In this document: positions 1 through 8,302 of the stretch, piece after piece | Numbering within the stretch: the stretch's first letter is position 1 | Layout of the letters: every line of letters starts with the position of its first letter | Assembly (NCBI GenBank): GCA_017465055.1 | Contig: JAFTWZ010000010.1 | Coordinates: forward strand, 1-35,092 | Length of the DNA stretch: 35,092 bases | Direction: 5' to 3' | Source: Alistipes sp. | GTDB taxonomy: Bacteria; Bacteroidota; Bacteroidia; Bacteroidales; Rikenellaceae | Made by a program: the position numbers and the translations under genes | Notes under the pieces: generated by a model | What the model saw: the letters and a program-made list of their open reading frames with translations, nothing else | Told to the model about the DNA's origin: nothing | Database searches by the model: none

Positions 1-600
1 TTAAGGGTAGTTCGCGCCTAAAGGCGCTAAAGGGTAGTTCGCAGGCGGAGCCTGCTAAAGGGTAGCTCGCTCGCTGGCGCGAGCTAAAGGGTAGTGAAGG
101 GAGCAGGCTGCTTTGTGCGGTTAAAGCGTTGTCGCTGGCGTGGGAGGTTGGTGCGGGGGCTTGCGCGTGGAGGATTAAGGGTAGTTCGCGCCTAAAGGCG
201 CTAAAGGGTAGTTCGCAGGCGGAGCCTGCTAAAGGGTAGCTCGCTCGCTGGCGCGAGCTAAAGGGTAGTGAAGGGAGCAGGGAGGTCGGTGCGATTAAAG
301 CGTTGTCGCTGGCGTTGTCGCTGACGTGGGAGGTTGGTGCGGCTGAAGCGTTGTCGCTGACGTGAGAGTGGGTTACGATGAGTTACTATGAGTTTCGCTG
401 GGTTACTATGACGGCAAGGTCGGTGCGGCTAAAACGTTGTCGCTTACGCTAAACTCCTTAAATTCCCTAAACTCCTTAAGCTCCTTAATCTCCCTTTAGC
501 GCCGCAGGCGCGAGCTACTCTTTAGCGCCGTTAGGCGCGCACTACTCTTTAGCGCCTTTAGGCGCGAACTACCCTTCTACTACCCTTCAACTACCCTTCC
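1..600. repeat. Composite intergenic hairpin repeat with 107-bp duplication
   Basis: Short GC-rich hairpins are separated by the spacer CTAAAGGGTAG. Stems include GCGCC-taaa-GGCGC, GCAGGC-gga-GCCTGC and a GCTCGC/GCGAGC form. Bases 1-107 and 175-281 are identical (period 174). A centre block follows (about 281-480) with TTAAAGCGTTGTCGC and decamer-like GGGTTACTAT units. From about 490 the hairpins recur in the opposite orientation (CTTTAGCGCC...), so the unit is roughly symmetric. No ORF in the block looks like a real gene. Related composites occur at 5700-6080, 7662-8170, 8461-8700 and 19850-20200. I do not recognise a named family. Confidence 0.85.
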
Positions 601-664
601 GCTTTAGCGGTGGCCGTAAGGCCAACCCCAATTTGTTGTCAAAAGGTAGTAGATACAACGCTCG

Positions 665-725
665 GCAAAAATGCCGTCGATGGGTAGTACTTTGACGTAC
701 GTCCCATTGACGGCACTTTTTGTTA
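665..725 (-). terminator. Strong hairpin terminator downstream of the dksA-like gene
   Basis: TGCCGTCGATGGG (672-684) pairs with CCCATTGACGGCA (703-715), 12 Watson-Crick pairs plus one G-U. On the minus strand the stem is followed by a T run (GGCATTTTTGCC), and on the plus strand by CTTTTTG, so it can act in both directions. It lies just past the stop of the minus-strand DksA/TraR-like gene. Confidence 0.8.
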
Positions 726-756
726 GCGGCAGTAGATGCTGCCTTTTCACAACAAA

Positions 757-1131
757 TTACTTGCGAGCATTCTTCGCCTCAATACACTCCGTCGCGTGGG
801 GAACACGCAACAGACGCTCGCGAGGGATGAGCTTGCCTGTGGTCTTGCAGATGCCATAGGTCTTATTGCGGATGCGCACTAACGCCATCTCGAGATTGCG
901 GATAAACTTAGCCTGACGCTGCGCAAAGAAACCATACTCCTCGCGCGAAAGGGTCATAGCCCCCTCCTCCAACACCTTGAACGTGGGCGACGAATCCTCG
1001 GTGTCGTTCTCGTTGCTCGTAGCGCTGCGAAGCATCTCGAACTCGGCACGCGCAGCGGCCAACTTCTCCTCTATCAACTGGCGGAACTCCTCGAGCTCAG
1101 CATCGGTGTAACGGGTCTTCTCTTCTGCCAT
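757..1131 (-). CDS. DksA/TraR-family transcriptional regulator with degenerate zinc finger
   Basis: A 124-aa protein with an N-terminal coiled-coil-like helical half (residues 1-85, many Glu/Ala/Arg) and a C-terminal region matching the DksA/TraR finger (YGIC..TGKLIPRERL..VPHATEC). The family binds the RNA polymerase secondary channel and modulates transcription, often with ppGpp. The usual four zinc cysteines (CxxC...CxxC) are reduced to two here: the second position is Thr and the fourth Ala. Zinc binding is therefore doubtful. Many Bacteroidetes homologues are similarly reduced, as far as I recall, so this is probably functional and not decay. It has its own promoter upstream (1229-1260) and terminator downstream. 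Confidence 0.88.
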   Translation of the reverse strand: MAEEKTRYTDAELEEFRQLIEEKLAAARAEFEMLRSATSNENDTEDSSPTFKVLEEGAMTLSREEYGFFAQRQAKFIRNLEMALVRIRNKTYGICKTTGKLIPRERLLRVPHATECIEAKNARK

Positions 1132-1228
1132 AATCGTAACGTTTTAGTACTCTCAACCCCGTTGGGTCACGTACGGTTATACATATCGCCACTCAGCCTC
1201 ACTGACCGGGTGACACTCTTATAATAAG

Positions 1229-1260
1229 CGAAGATATACAAAAATTATGAAATACGCAAA
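1229..1260 (-). promoter_or_regulatory. Bacteroidetes-type promoter for the dksA-like gene
   Basis: On the minus strand a TTTG (-33) at 1257-1260 is followed after 20 bases by TATCTTCG (1229-1236), close to the TAnnTTTG -7 consensus. The implied transcript has a leader of about 90 nt before the ATG at 1131. Confidence 0.5.
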
Positions 1261-1267
1261 TATAATC

Positions 1268-1304
1268 AAAAAAAAGTGTAGCCCACGAACTTATGGACTA
1301 CACT
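1268..1304 (-). terminator. ileS intrinsic terminator
   Basis: On the minus strand AGTGTAG (1298-1304) pairs with CTACACT (1275-1281), followed by eight T. It lies 24 bases after the ileS stop and ends the yebC-ileS transcript. Confidence 0.85.
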
Positions 1305-1327
1305 CGTAAAGGTATATTCGCGTCGGT

Positions 1328-4300
1328 CTACGCCTTAGTAACAGCGATTGTGACGGGGTTCTCGTCGATATCCGAGGCGATGACATAGTCGCCTGCAGGC
1401 GCGGCTACAGCCTTAACCTCGACTGCGAGGGTCTGCTGCGCGATATACTCGGCGAAGCTCTCGACAGCTGGCGCTGTAAGCTCCGTAGCCTCTATCTCGA
1501 CACGTATCTTATCCGTAACCTCGAAGCCCGACTCCTTGCGGATGTTCTGGATGCGGTTGACAAGCTCGCGGGCAACACCCTCGCGACGAAGCTCGTCGGT
1601 GATGGTGATATCGAGAGCGACGGTGAGCTTACCCTCCGACGCTACTAACCAGCCGGGCATATCCTCCGACGTGATCTCGAAGTCGGCAGGGGTAACCGTA
1701 ATCTGCTGGCCTGCAACCTCGAGCTGCATCTCTTCGCACGACTCAATAGCGGCAATCTGCTCCTGAGTGAAGGTGGCCAAGAGTGCCGACATAGGCTTAG
1801 CAAGCTGAGCGTAGCGCTGGCAGAAGGTCTTGAAGTTGAGCTTGATACGCTTGGTAATGATACCCGTAGTATCGGCGATAAGCTCGATATCCTTAACGTT
1901 CACCTCGCCCATAATGAGCGCGCTAACCTTCTCGATATGTGCGGCCATAGCCTTGTCGAGCACAGGGATGATAATCTTCTGCAGTGGCTGGCGCACCTTG
2001 ATGTTCACCTTGCGGCGCAGAGCCAGCACCATAGATGAGGCGCGCTGCGCAAGCGACATCATAGTTTCGAGCTGCGAGTCGATAAGCGCGGCATTGCACG
2101 TAGGATACTCGGCAAGGTGCACGCTCGACTCTGTATGGCGGCCGCTGATGGCGTTGAGGTCGCAGAAGATGCGGTCGGTGATAAATGGTGCGATAGGCGC
2201 AGCAAGCATAACCACCGTCTCGAGGCAGGTGTAGAGCGTCTGGTATGCCGCGAGCTTATCCGTAGTGAGCTCGCCACCCCAGAAGCGCTTACGGTTCAGG
2301 CGCACGTACCAGTTCGAGAGGTTCTCGTCGACAAACTGGTCGATACGGCGTGCCGCAGGCGTAGGGTCGTAGTCCTCGAGCGAGGCGGTGACGTCGCGGA
2401 TGAGCGAGTTGAGCTCCGAGAGTATCCAGCGGTCGATCTCGGGGCGCTCCGAGACTGGAATCTCGGCCTCGCGGCCTGTGAAGCCGTCGATGTTGGCATA
2501 GAGCGCGAAGAACGAGTAGGTGTTGTAGAGCGTGCCGAAGAACTTACGGCGGCACTCGTCGACGCCATCGACGTCGAACTTAAGGTTATCCCAGGGCTGC
2601 GAGTTGGAGATCATATACCAGCGCGTAGCATCGGCGCCATACTTCTTAAGCACCTCGAATGGGTCGACGCCATTACCGAGACGCTTCGACATCTTGTTGC
2701 CATTCTTGTCGAGCACAAGGCCGTTCGAGATGATATTCTTGAAGGCCACAGAGTCGAACAACATAGTAGCGATGGCGTGGAGCGTATAGAACCAGCCACG
2801 TGTCTGGTCGACACCCTCGGCGATGAAGTCGGCAGGGTATATCTGGTCGAAGCCCTCCTTATTCTCGAATGGGTAGTGCACCTGGGCATAAGGCATAGCA
2901 CCCGAGTCGAACCACACGTCGATGAGGTCGGGCTCGCGGCGCATAGGCTCGCCCTTAGACGATACCAATACGATGTTGTCGACATAGGGGCGGTGCAGGT
3001 CGATATTCTCGGTCGAGTAGTTCTCCTTCGACATATCGCCCACCTTGAAGTTCTTGTATGGGTTCTCGGTCATCACACCAGCGGCTACAGCCCTCTCTAT
3101 CTCGGCGATAAGCTCCTCGATAGAGCCTATGCACTTCAACTCTGTGCGGTCCTCAGTGGCCCAGATAGGCAGTGGCGTACCCCAGAAGCGTGAGCGCGAG
3201 AGGTTCCAGTCGTTGATATTCTCGAGCCACTTGCCGAAGCGTCCCGTACCCGTAGACTCGGGCTTCCAGTAGATGGTCTTGTTGAGCTCCATCATACGCT
3301 CGCGCAGCGCTGTGGTGCGGATAAACCACGAGTCGAGGGGGTAGTACAACACTGGCTTATCGGTACGCCAGCAGTGTGGGTAGTTGTGGGTATGCTTCTC
3401 GATTTTGAATACGCGGCCACTCTCCTTGAGCTTGATGGCGATATATACGTCGAGCGACTCGGCCGCAGCGGCAGCCTTCTCGTCGTAGCGACCATCGACG
3501 GTGTACTGTGGGTCGTAGGCGTTCTTGACGTAGCGGCCCTCGTACTCCTTGTACGACTCGGCGATGCACTCCTCGACAAAGCGCTCGTCGAGCTCGCCCA
3601 TAAGGTAGAACTTACCCGTGAAGTCGACCATAGGGCGTGTCTCGCCGCGCTTGTTAATCATAAAGAGCGAAGGGATGCCTGCCTGACGCGCTACGAAGGC
3701 ATCGTCGGCACCGAACGTAGGTGCTATATGCACGATACCCGTACCATCCTCCACGGTGACATAGTCGCCGAGGATTACGCGGAAGGCCTTAGCCGACGCC
3801 TCGTGCCAGTCGCCCTTCTCGTCGCACTCCACAGGCTTAACCCAGGGGATGAGCTGCTCGTAGTGCATACCCTCGAGCTCCGTACCGCGCCACTTGCCCA
3901 CAACCTCGAAGGGTATGAGCTTATCGCCAGCCTTGTAGGCGTCGAGCGCTATGCCCTCGGCCTTCTTGTTGAAGATGGTGTAGAGCAGCGGCTCGGCAAC
4001 TACGGCCGTAATCTTTGCGCCATCGTAGGGGTTGTATGTGCGCACCGCAACGTAGTCATACTTAGGGCCTACGCAGAGCGCCGTATTCGAAGGCAGCGTC
4101 CAGGGTGTCGTCGTCCAGGCGAGGAATACGGGAGTACCCCACCCCTCCATCTCGGCCTTAGGCTCGAGGATGCGGAACTGCGCCGTACAGGTCGTATCCT
4201 TAACGTCGCGGTAGCAGCCCGGCTGGTTGAGCTCGTGTGTCGAGAGTCCCGTACCTGCTGCAGGCGAGTAGGGCTGGATGGTATAGCCCTTATAAAGGAG

Positions 4301-4813
4301 ATTCTTCTCGTAGAGCTGCTTAAGCAACCACCACAACGTCTCGATAAACTTGTTGTCGTAGGTGATATACGGATCGTCCATATTCACCCAGTAGCCCATA
4401 CGGCGAGTCAGGTCCTCCCAGATGTCGGTAAACTCCATCACCGCCTCGCGGCACTGCTTGTTATACTCCTCGATGGTGATCTTCTTGCCGATATCCTCCT
4501 TGGTGATGCCGAGACGCTTCTCTACGCCCAGCTCCACGGGCAGGCCGTGGGTATCCCATCCCGCCTTGCGGTGCACGAGGTATCCCTGCTGCGTCTTGAA
4601 GCGGCAGAACACATCCTTAATCGTACGCGACATCACGTGGTGGATGCCTGGCGTGCCATTTGCCGAGGGTGGGCCCTCGTAGAATACGAACGTGGGGTGT
4701 CCCTCGCGCGTCGTTATGCTCTTGTGAAAGGTGTCGTCCTCGGTCCAGCGTGCCAACACCTCGTCGGCTACGCGCGCAAGGTCGAGACCCTTATACTCTT
4801 TAAACTTGCTCAT
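1328..4813 (-). CDS. ileS: Isoleucine--tRNA ligase (class I, eukaryote-like type)
   Basis: At 1161 aa this is the length of the long IleRS form. It charges tRNA-Ile with isoleucine in the cytosol. The class I signature is at residues 48-59 (PPSANGTPGIHH, HIGH variant), followed by GWDTHGLPVE. The CP1 editing domain follows (TTTPWTLPSN) and the KMSKR loop is at residues 707-711. The C-terminal half carries the anticodon-binding helical domain (LSNWYVRLNRKRFW) and the long extension. The GIHH form of HIGH and the overall type match the IleRS clade often associated with natural mupirocin tolerance; that link is family knowledge and is not tested here. The gene lies 27 bases downstream of yebC on the same strand, probably in one operon. 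Confidence 0.97.
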   Translation of the reverse strand: MSKFKEYKGLDLARVADEVLARWTEDDTFHKSITTREGHPTFVFYEGPPSANGTPGIHHVMSRTIKDVFCRFKTQQGYLVHRKAGWDTHGLPVELGVEKRLGITKEDIGKKITIEEYNKQCREAVMEFTDIWEDLTRRMGYWVNMDDPYITYDNKFIETLWWLLKQLYEKNLLYKGYTIQPYSPAAGTGLSTHELNQPGCYRDVKDTTCTAQFRILEPKAEMEGWGTPVFLAWTTTPWTLPSNTALCVGPKYDYVAVRTYNPYDGAKITAVVAEPLLYTIFNKKAEGIALDAYKAGDKLIPFEVVGKWRGTELEGMHYEQLIPWVKPVECDEKGDWHEASAKAFRVILGDYVTVEDGTGIVHIAPTFGADDAFVARQAGIPSLFMINKRGETRPMVDFTGKFYLMGELDERFVEECIAESYKEYEGRYVKNAYDPQYTVDGRYDEKAAAAAESLDVYIAIKLKESGRVFKIEKHTHNYPHCWRTDKPVLYYPLDSWFIRTTALRERMMELNKTIYWKPESTGTGRFGKWLENINDWNLSRSRFWGTPLPIWATEDRTELKCIGSIEELIAEIERAVAAGVMTENPYKNFKVGDMSKENYSTENIDLHRPYVDNIVLVSSKGEPMRREPDLIDVWFDSGAMPYAQVHYPFENKEGFDQIYPADFIAEGVDQTRGWFYTLHAIATMLFDSVAFKNIISNGLVLDKNGNKMSKRLGNGVDPFEVLKKYGADATRWYMISNSQPWDNLKFDVDGVDECRRKFFGTLYNTYSFFALYANIDGFTGREAEIPVSERPEIDRWILSELNSLIRDVTASLEDYDPTPAARRIDQFVDENLSNWYVRLNRKRFWGGELTTDKLAAYQTLYTCLETVVMLAAPIAPFITDRIFCDLNAISGRHTESSVHLAEYPTCNAALIDSQLETMMSLAQRASSMVLALRRKVNIKVRQPLQKIIIPVLDKAMAAHIEKVSALIMGEVNVKDIELIADTTGIITKRIKLNFKTFCQRYAQLAKPMSALLATFTQEQIAAIESCEEMQLEVAGQQITVTPADFEITSEDMPGWLVASEGKLTVALDITITDELRREGVARELVNRIQNIRKESGFEVTDKIRVEIEATELTAPAVESFAEYIAQQTLAVEVKAVAAPAGDYVIASDIDENPVTIAVTKA

Positions 4814-4840
4814 TGTTTATCTCCGATTATTGGTTACTTA

Positions 4841-5578
4841 CTACTCCTCTACCTCGTCCTCGTCCGACTCGGCCATTGTGGTGTAAACGTTTGTCACGTC
4901 GTCATCCTCCTCGAGGTGCTCGATGAGCTTGTTTACCGCCTCGCGCTGCTCGGCAGTCAGCTCCTTGGTGTCGGTAGGTATGCGCACTGCCTCGCCCGAT
5001 ACCAGCTCGAAGCCCTTATCCTCAATCCAGGTCTGAATCTGACCGAACGACTCGTAGGCAGCATATACGGTCACCTCGCCCTCCTCGGCGTAGAACTCGT
5101 CGACGCCAAAGTCGATCATCTCGAGCTCCATCTCCTCGAGGTCAACGCCCTCGGTAGGCTTGAACTTGAAGACGCACTTATGCTCGAACATAAAGCCTAC
5201 TGAGCCCGATGTGCCGAGAGCACCACCATACTTGTTGAAGTACATACGTACCGATGCTACGGTGCGGTTGGTGTTATCGGTGGCGGTCTCTACCAAGATT
5301 GCGATGCCGTGAGGGCCATAACCCTCGTATATCATCTCCTTGTAATCTGCCGAGTCCTTATCCGTAGCGCGCTTGATGGCACGCTCGACATTCTCCTTAG
5401 GCATATTCTCGGCCTTGGCGTTCTGCATAAGCAGACGGAGGCGTAGGTTCGAGGCGGGGTCTGGACCTGATGCCTTCACAGCCATCTCTATCTCCTTACC
5501 GATCTTCGTAAACACGCGCGCCATATGTCCCCAGCGCTTCATTTTTCTCGCCTTGCGATACTCAAATGCTCTTCCCAT
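4841..5578 (-). CDS. yebC: YebC/PmpR (TACO1) family protein
   Basis: 245 aa, the usual family length. The start MGRAFEYRKARKMKRW and the basic N-terminal segment through FTKIGKEI are diagnostic. KENVERAIKRA and YEGYGPHGIAILVE are further conserved blocks. The C-terminus is acidic (DEDEVEE). The family was described as DNA-binding regulators, and TACO1 and some YebC proteins act in translation of difficult sequences such as proline runs. Either role fits its place directly upstream of ileS. A TACCTTTG -7 element lies upstream on the minus strand at 5638-5645, implying a leader of about 50 nt. Confidence 0.95.
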   Translation of the reverse strand: MGRAFEYRKARKMKRWGHMARVFTKIGKEIEMAVKASGPDPASNLRLRLLMQNAKAENMPKENVERAIKRATDKDSADYKEMIYEGYGPHGIAILVETATDNTNRTVASVRMYFNKYGGALGTSGSVGFMFEHKCVFKFKPTEGVDLEEMELEMIDFGVDEFYAEEGEVTVYAAYESFGQIQTWIEDKGFELVSGEAVRIPTDTKELTAEQREAVNKLIEHLEEDDDVTNVYTTMAESDEDEVEE

Positions 5579-5637
5579 AGTGTAATAGTTTTTATATTTT
5601 AGATACTTCTTACCTCTTATATATATACATAATCGCG

Positions 5638-5645
5638 CAAAGGTA
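5638..5645 (-). promoter_or_regulatory. -7 element of the yebC-ileS promoter
   Basis: The minus strand reads TACCTTTG, a perfect TAnnTTTG. A -33 TTTG at the ideal distance is not clear. The region up to the yebC start is AT-rich and contains no other gene. Confidence 0.6.
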
Positions 5646-5699
5646 GTAAAAAGTTTTCAAATTTGCAATTAGCCGTGGTGTTTCAGGCTGCGAAAGGGA

Positions 5700-6080
5700 G
5701 AGGGGCGCGCCTAAAGGCGCTAAAGTGTAGCTCGCGCCTGCGGCGCTAAAGGGTAGTTCGCGCCTTCGGCGCTAAAGAGTAGTTCGCGCCTTCGGCGCTA
5801 AAGGGTAGTTCGCGCCTAAAGGCGCTAAAGGGAGATTAAGGAGTTTAGTGAGTTTAGCGACAACGCTTCAGCCGCACCGGCCTTGCCGTTATAGTAACCC
5901 ATTGTAACTCATAGTAACCCATTGAAACCCACTCACGCGTCAGCGCTTTACCGCACCAACATCCCTGCACCCTTAACTACCCTTTAGCTCGCCGCAGGCG
6001 AGCGAGCTACCCTTTAGCAGGCTCTGCCTGCGAACTACCCTTCTACTACCCTTAATCTTTCACGCGCAAGCTCCTCACAA
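5700..6080. repeat. Composite intergenic hairpin repeat, left flank of the ATPase unit
   Basis: Five hairpins in plus orientation (5703-5830: stems GCGCC/GGCGC with loops taaa, tgcg and ttcg) are separated by CTAAAGNGTAG. The centre block follows in minus orientation (TTTAGCGACAACGCTTCAGC, then decamers ATAGTAACCC/ATTGTAACTC at 5891-5930). Reverse-oriented hairpins follow (5975-6050, CTCGCC-gca-GGCGAG and GCAGGC-tct-GCCTGC). It ends in CACGCGCAAGCTCC, a block also present in inverted form beyond 7662. Confidence 0.82.
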
Positions 6081-6136
6081 CCCCATAACACCCCTACACC
6101 CCCCCTGTTATGATGTTATGGCGTTATGGCGTTATG
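6081..6136 (+). repeat. Left arm of 55-bp inverted repeat around the ATPase gene
   Basis: This arm runs from CCCCATAACACCCC through TGTTATGATGTTATGG to GTTATG and ends exactly at the ATPase stop codon (6137). Its reverse complement matches 7607-7661 with one substitution and one C-run indel. It contains tandem GTTATGGC units (period 8). Confidence 0.9.
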
Positions 6137-7300
6137 TCAGAACGGCGGGTCGGCATCGTCGCACATCGAGGTACACGCTTCAACAGCAGGAGCGACCTCT
6201 ACAGCCGAAGCAGCGGCCGTAGCAACACTATCGGGCAGGCGCAGATAGTCGCCATCGGCAATGAGCACGCCACGCTTAATGGCTCGAGTAATACGCATAC
6301 GCGCAGCACCATCAACAAGGCTAAGCGACGCAATCAGCTTGTTGGTAAGCACCTTACGCTCCACAACACCACCATACTCCTCGCGAACAATATGGGCCAC
6401 GACATCCTCCTTGAGTGGCTCCGTAGGCAGGTCGCATACCACGGGGATGCCCTTGTCGTCGATGGTGAAGGCAAAACGCTCGAAGGGCTCGTTGCGGCAG
6501 AACTGAGGCTCGACAATCGAGCTGTCGCCGTTGCGATGCACGTAGATGACACTCTCGGACTTGCGTTGCAACGATGAGCCGAGGTGACCTCGCGCCTTAT
6601 CTGTGCCAGGGTTGGTATGCAACACACAGATAATGTGCGTATTAGTCTTAGTAGAGAGAGCCATAAGCTCCGAGACTAAGGCGTCGCTCTCCTCTAAGTC
6701 GTTGGTGTTGCGCTGAAGGTCGGCAATGCCATCGATTACCACCAAGTCGTAAGGAAAGTGGTACAACGCCTCGATAAACAGCTCCTTACGCTTGGCTGGT
6801 GCCTCCTCGCGCAGCGAGAGTGTCGTAAGTCGTGGCTCGGAGAGTAGGCCGCCGAGCTTCGAGCCAGTCATCTCAGAGATGCGCTCGATGACCTTACGCA
6901 CGTGAGGCTGCCCCTGCTCAGTGTCTACCCAGAGGCAGGTGAGCTCCGAGTTATTGGCCACAAACTTAAAGTTGTTAAGCCCCTTGTAGGGTATGGCCAA
7001 TGCCGAGGCTACAAGTGCCGACGTGAGGAATGTCTTGCGCGACTTAGCCTCGCCACATATTGCCGAGATGTTGCCGCGCGAGCATATGCAGCTACCATTT
7101 ATCGATATCAACGGGTCGATATCGGGCAGCTGCTGCGAAAGGTCGACGATGTAGGGCTTGAGTAGCTCCTCTACGCGGTCATAATCAAATTGACGCAACA
7201 CCCGCTCCAGAGTTGCACCCTCGGGCACTGGAGTGGAGTGCGATGCAGAAGATAAATTATTTATCTTCGCCTCAGTAGCATTAATGTAATTACTGCTCAT
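6137..7300 (-). CDS. RepA-like (COG3598-type) hexameric ATPase/helicase, orphan
   Basis: 387 aa. The RecA-fold core has a Walker A variant at residues 83-90 (GEAKSRKT), a DTEQG segment at 126-130 and Walker B LVVID at 186-190. A following VLHTNPG...RGHLGSS motif is typical of the RepA/AAA_25 group. Residues 290-370 look like a winged-helix C-terminus. Family members drive replication or mobilisation of plasmids and conjugative elements, and in Bacteroidetes elements they usually sit beside a primase. Here there is no primase, integrase or relaxase next to the gene. Instead it lies alone between inverted repeats. A long TA-rich leader precedes it. It could be a domesticated remnant or the sole gene of an unusual repeat-bounded unit. 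Confidence 0.75.
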   Translation of the reverse strand: MSSNYINATEAKINNLSSASHSTPVPEGATLERVLRQFDYDRVEELLKPYIVDLSQQLPDIDPLISINGSCICSRGNISAICGEAKSRKTFLTSALVASALAIPYKGLNNFKFVANNSELTCLWVDTEQGQPHVRKVIERISEMTGSKLGGLLSEPRLTTLSLREEAPAKRKELFIEALYHFPYDLVVIDGIADLQRNTNDLEESDALVSELMALSTKTNTHIICVLHTNPGTDKARGHLGSSLQRKSESVIYVHRNGDSSIVEPQFCRNEPFERFAFTIDDKGIPVVCDLPTEPLKEDVVAHIVREEYGGVVERKVLTNKLIASLSLVDGAARMRITRAIKRGVLIADGDYLRLPDSVATAAASAVEVAPAVEACTSMCDDADPPF

Positions 7301-7312
7301 AGTACATAAAAT

Positions 7313-7425
7313 TTAATAGTTAGTATATATATATTTATATATATTATATATAATATCTTAGTACACACTAATATATAACTATAAATATATATATATTAAT
7401 ATACCTATATTATAGTTGTCTATTA
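7313..7425. other. Alternating TA-rich tract in the ATPase leader
   Basis: More than 100 bases of almost pure A/T with many TATATA runs sit just upstream of the ATPase start and downstream of a TATATTTG -7 element (7476-7483, minus). The neighbouring DNA is GC-rich, so the contrast is sharp. It may be an easily melted (unwinding-type) site or a leader with regulatory folding. No gene is present. Confidence 0.6.
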
Positions 7426-7475
7426 GTGCGGCACTACCGCCTTAACTGGCTTGTGAAAGCATCTATCTCGTAGTG

Positions 7476-7483
7476 CAAATATA
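7476..7483 (-). promoter_or_regulatory. -7 element of the ATPase gene promoter
   Basis: The minus strand reads TATATTTG, a perfect TAnnTTTG, giving a leader of about 165 nt. The nearest TTTG (7498-7501) is closer than the usual 19-20 bases, so the -33 part is uncertain. Confidence 0.45.
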
Positions 7484-7606
7484 CAACTATTTAACACCAA
7501 AGTCAAGCGTTTTGGTAAATATTTTTACACTAATTTAACTTTGAGGATTGAATTAGATTGATATCGAGGATATTGACGCCCGTAGCTCGGCGCGGTATGA
7601 CGAGGT

Positions 7607-7661
7607 CATAACGCCATAACGCCATAACATCATAACAGGGGGGTGTGGGGGTGTTATGGGG
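7607..7661 (-). repeat. Right arm of 55-bp inverted repeat around the ATPase gene
   Basis: This arm runs CATAACGCCATAACGCC to GTGTTATGGGG, the reverse complement of 6081-6136 with one substitution and one homopolymer difference. Beyond it lie GCTTGCGCG and TTAAGGGTAG blocks, which mirror the left flank. Confidence 0.9.
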
Positions 7662-8170
7662 AGGGAGGGGCTTGCGCGGGGGGGGGTGAGTGTGGCTGTC
7701 GCGTGGAGCTTGCGCGTGGGGGTTTAAGGGTAGTTCGCTCGCTTTAGCGAGCTAAAGAGTAGTTCGCAGGCGATGCCTGCTAAAGAGTAGCTCGCTCGCT
7801 GACGCGAGCTAAAGGGTAGTTAAGGGAGCAGGGAGGTTTGTGCGGTTAAAGCGTTGACGCGTGAGTGGGTTTCAATGGGTTACTGTGAGTTACGATGGGT
7901 AACTATAACGGCAAGGCCGGAGCGGCTAAAGCGTTGTCGCGTGAGTGGGTTTCAATGGGTTACTATGAGTTACAATGGGTTACTATAACGGCAAGGCCGG
8001 TGCGGTTAAAGCGTTGTCGCTAAACTCACTAAACTCCCTTTAGCGCCTTTAGGCGCGCACTACTCTTTAGCGCCGCAGGCGCGAACTACCCTTTAGCACC
8101 GCAGGTGCGAACTACCCTTTAGCTCGCCGCAGGCGAGCGAGCTACCCTCTCCACTCCCCTTTAGCGAGCG
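7662..8170. repeat. Composite intergenic hairpin repeat, right flank of the ATPase unit
   Basis: Plus-oriented hairpins lie at 7722-7815. Two tandem copies (period 80) of a centre block follow, starting GTGAGTGGGT at 7861 and 7941. Each carries decamers of the form GGGTTACTAT and ends AACGGCAAGGCCGG. From about 8038 the hairpins are reverse-oriented and include GCACC-gca-GGTGC (8096-8108) and GCTCGCC-gca-GGCGAGC. No gene is visible. Confidence 0.83.
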
Positions 8171-8264
8171 AACACCAAGTCCCTAACCAACAGCACATTA
8201 CCGCACCCCACAACTCCATTAATTAAAAAAATTGCAAGAATTATTGAAATTTTTTAATAAAATG

Positions 8265-8296
8265 TTTGGCAGTTTAGAACATTCTCTTTACCTTTG
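8265..8296 (+). promoter_or_regulatory. Strong Bacteroidetes promoter for the structured RNA
   Basis: TTTG (8265-8268), 20 bases, then TACCTTTG (8289-8296), an ideal match. Transcription should start near 8303. There is no ORF of note before the terminator at 8450-8459. Confidence 0.8.
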
Positions 8297-8302
8297 CAGC
8301 GA

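Noticed and set aside
1-600. CRISPR array
   Set aside because: The repeats are themselves hairpins with varying stems, spacer-like segments are conserved and short, and no cas genes are present.
2117-3193. A 358-codon open frame antisense to ileS
   Set aside because: Another mirror of ileS codon usage, with no family similarity.
3374-5203. A 609-codon open frame antisense to ileS and yebC
   Set aside because: It spans two well-supported genes and arises from the codon bias of GC-rich coding DNA. It has no promoter, no ribosome site and no recognisable domain.
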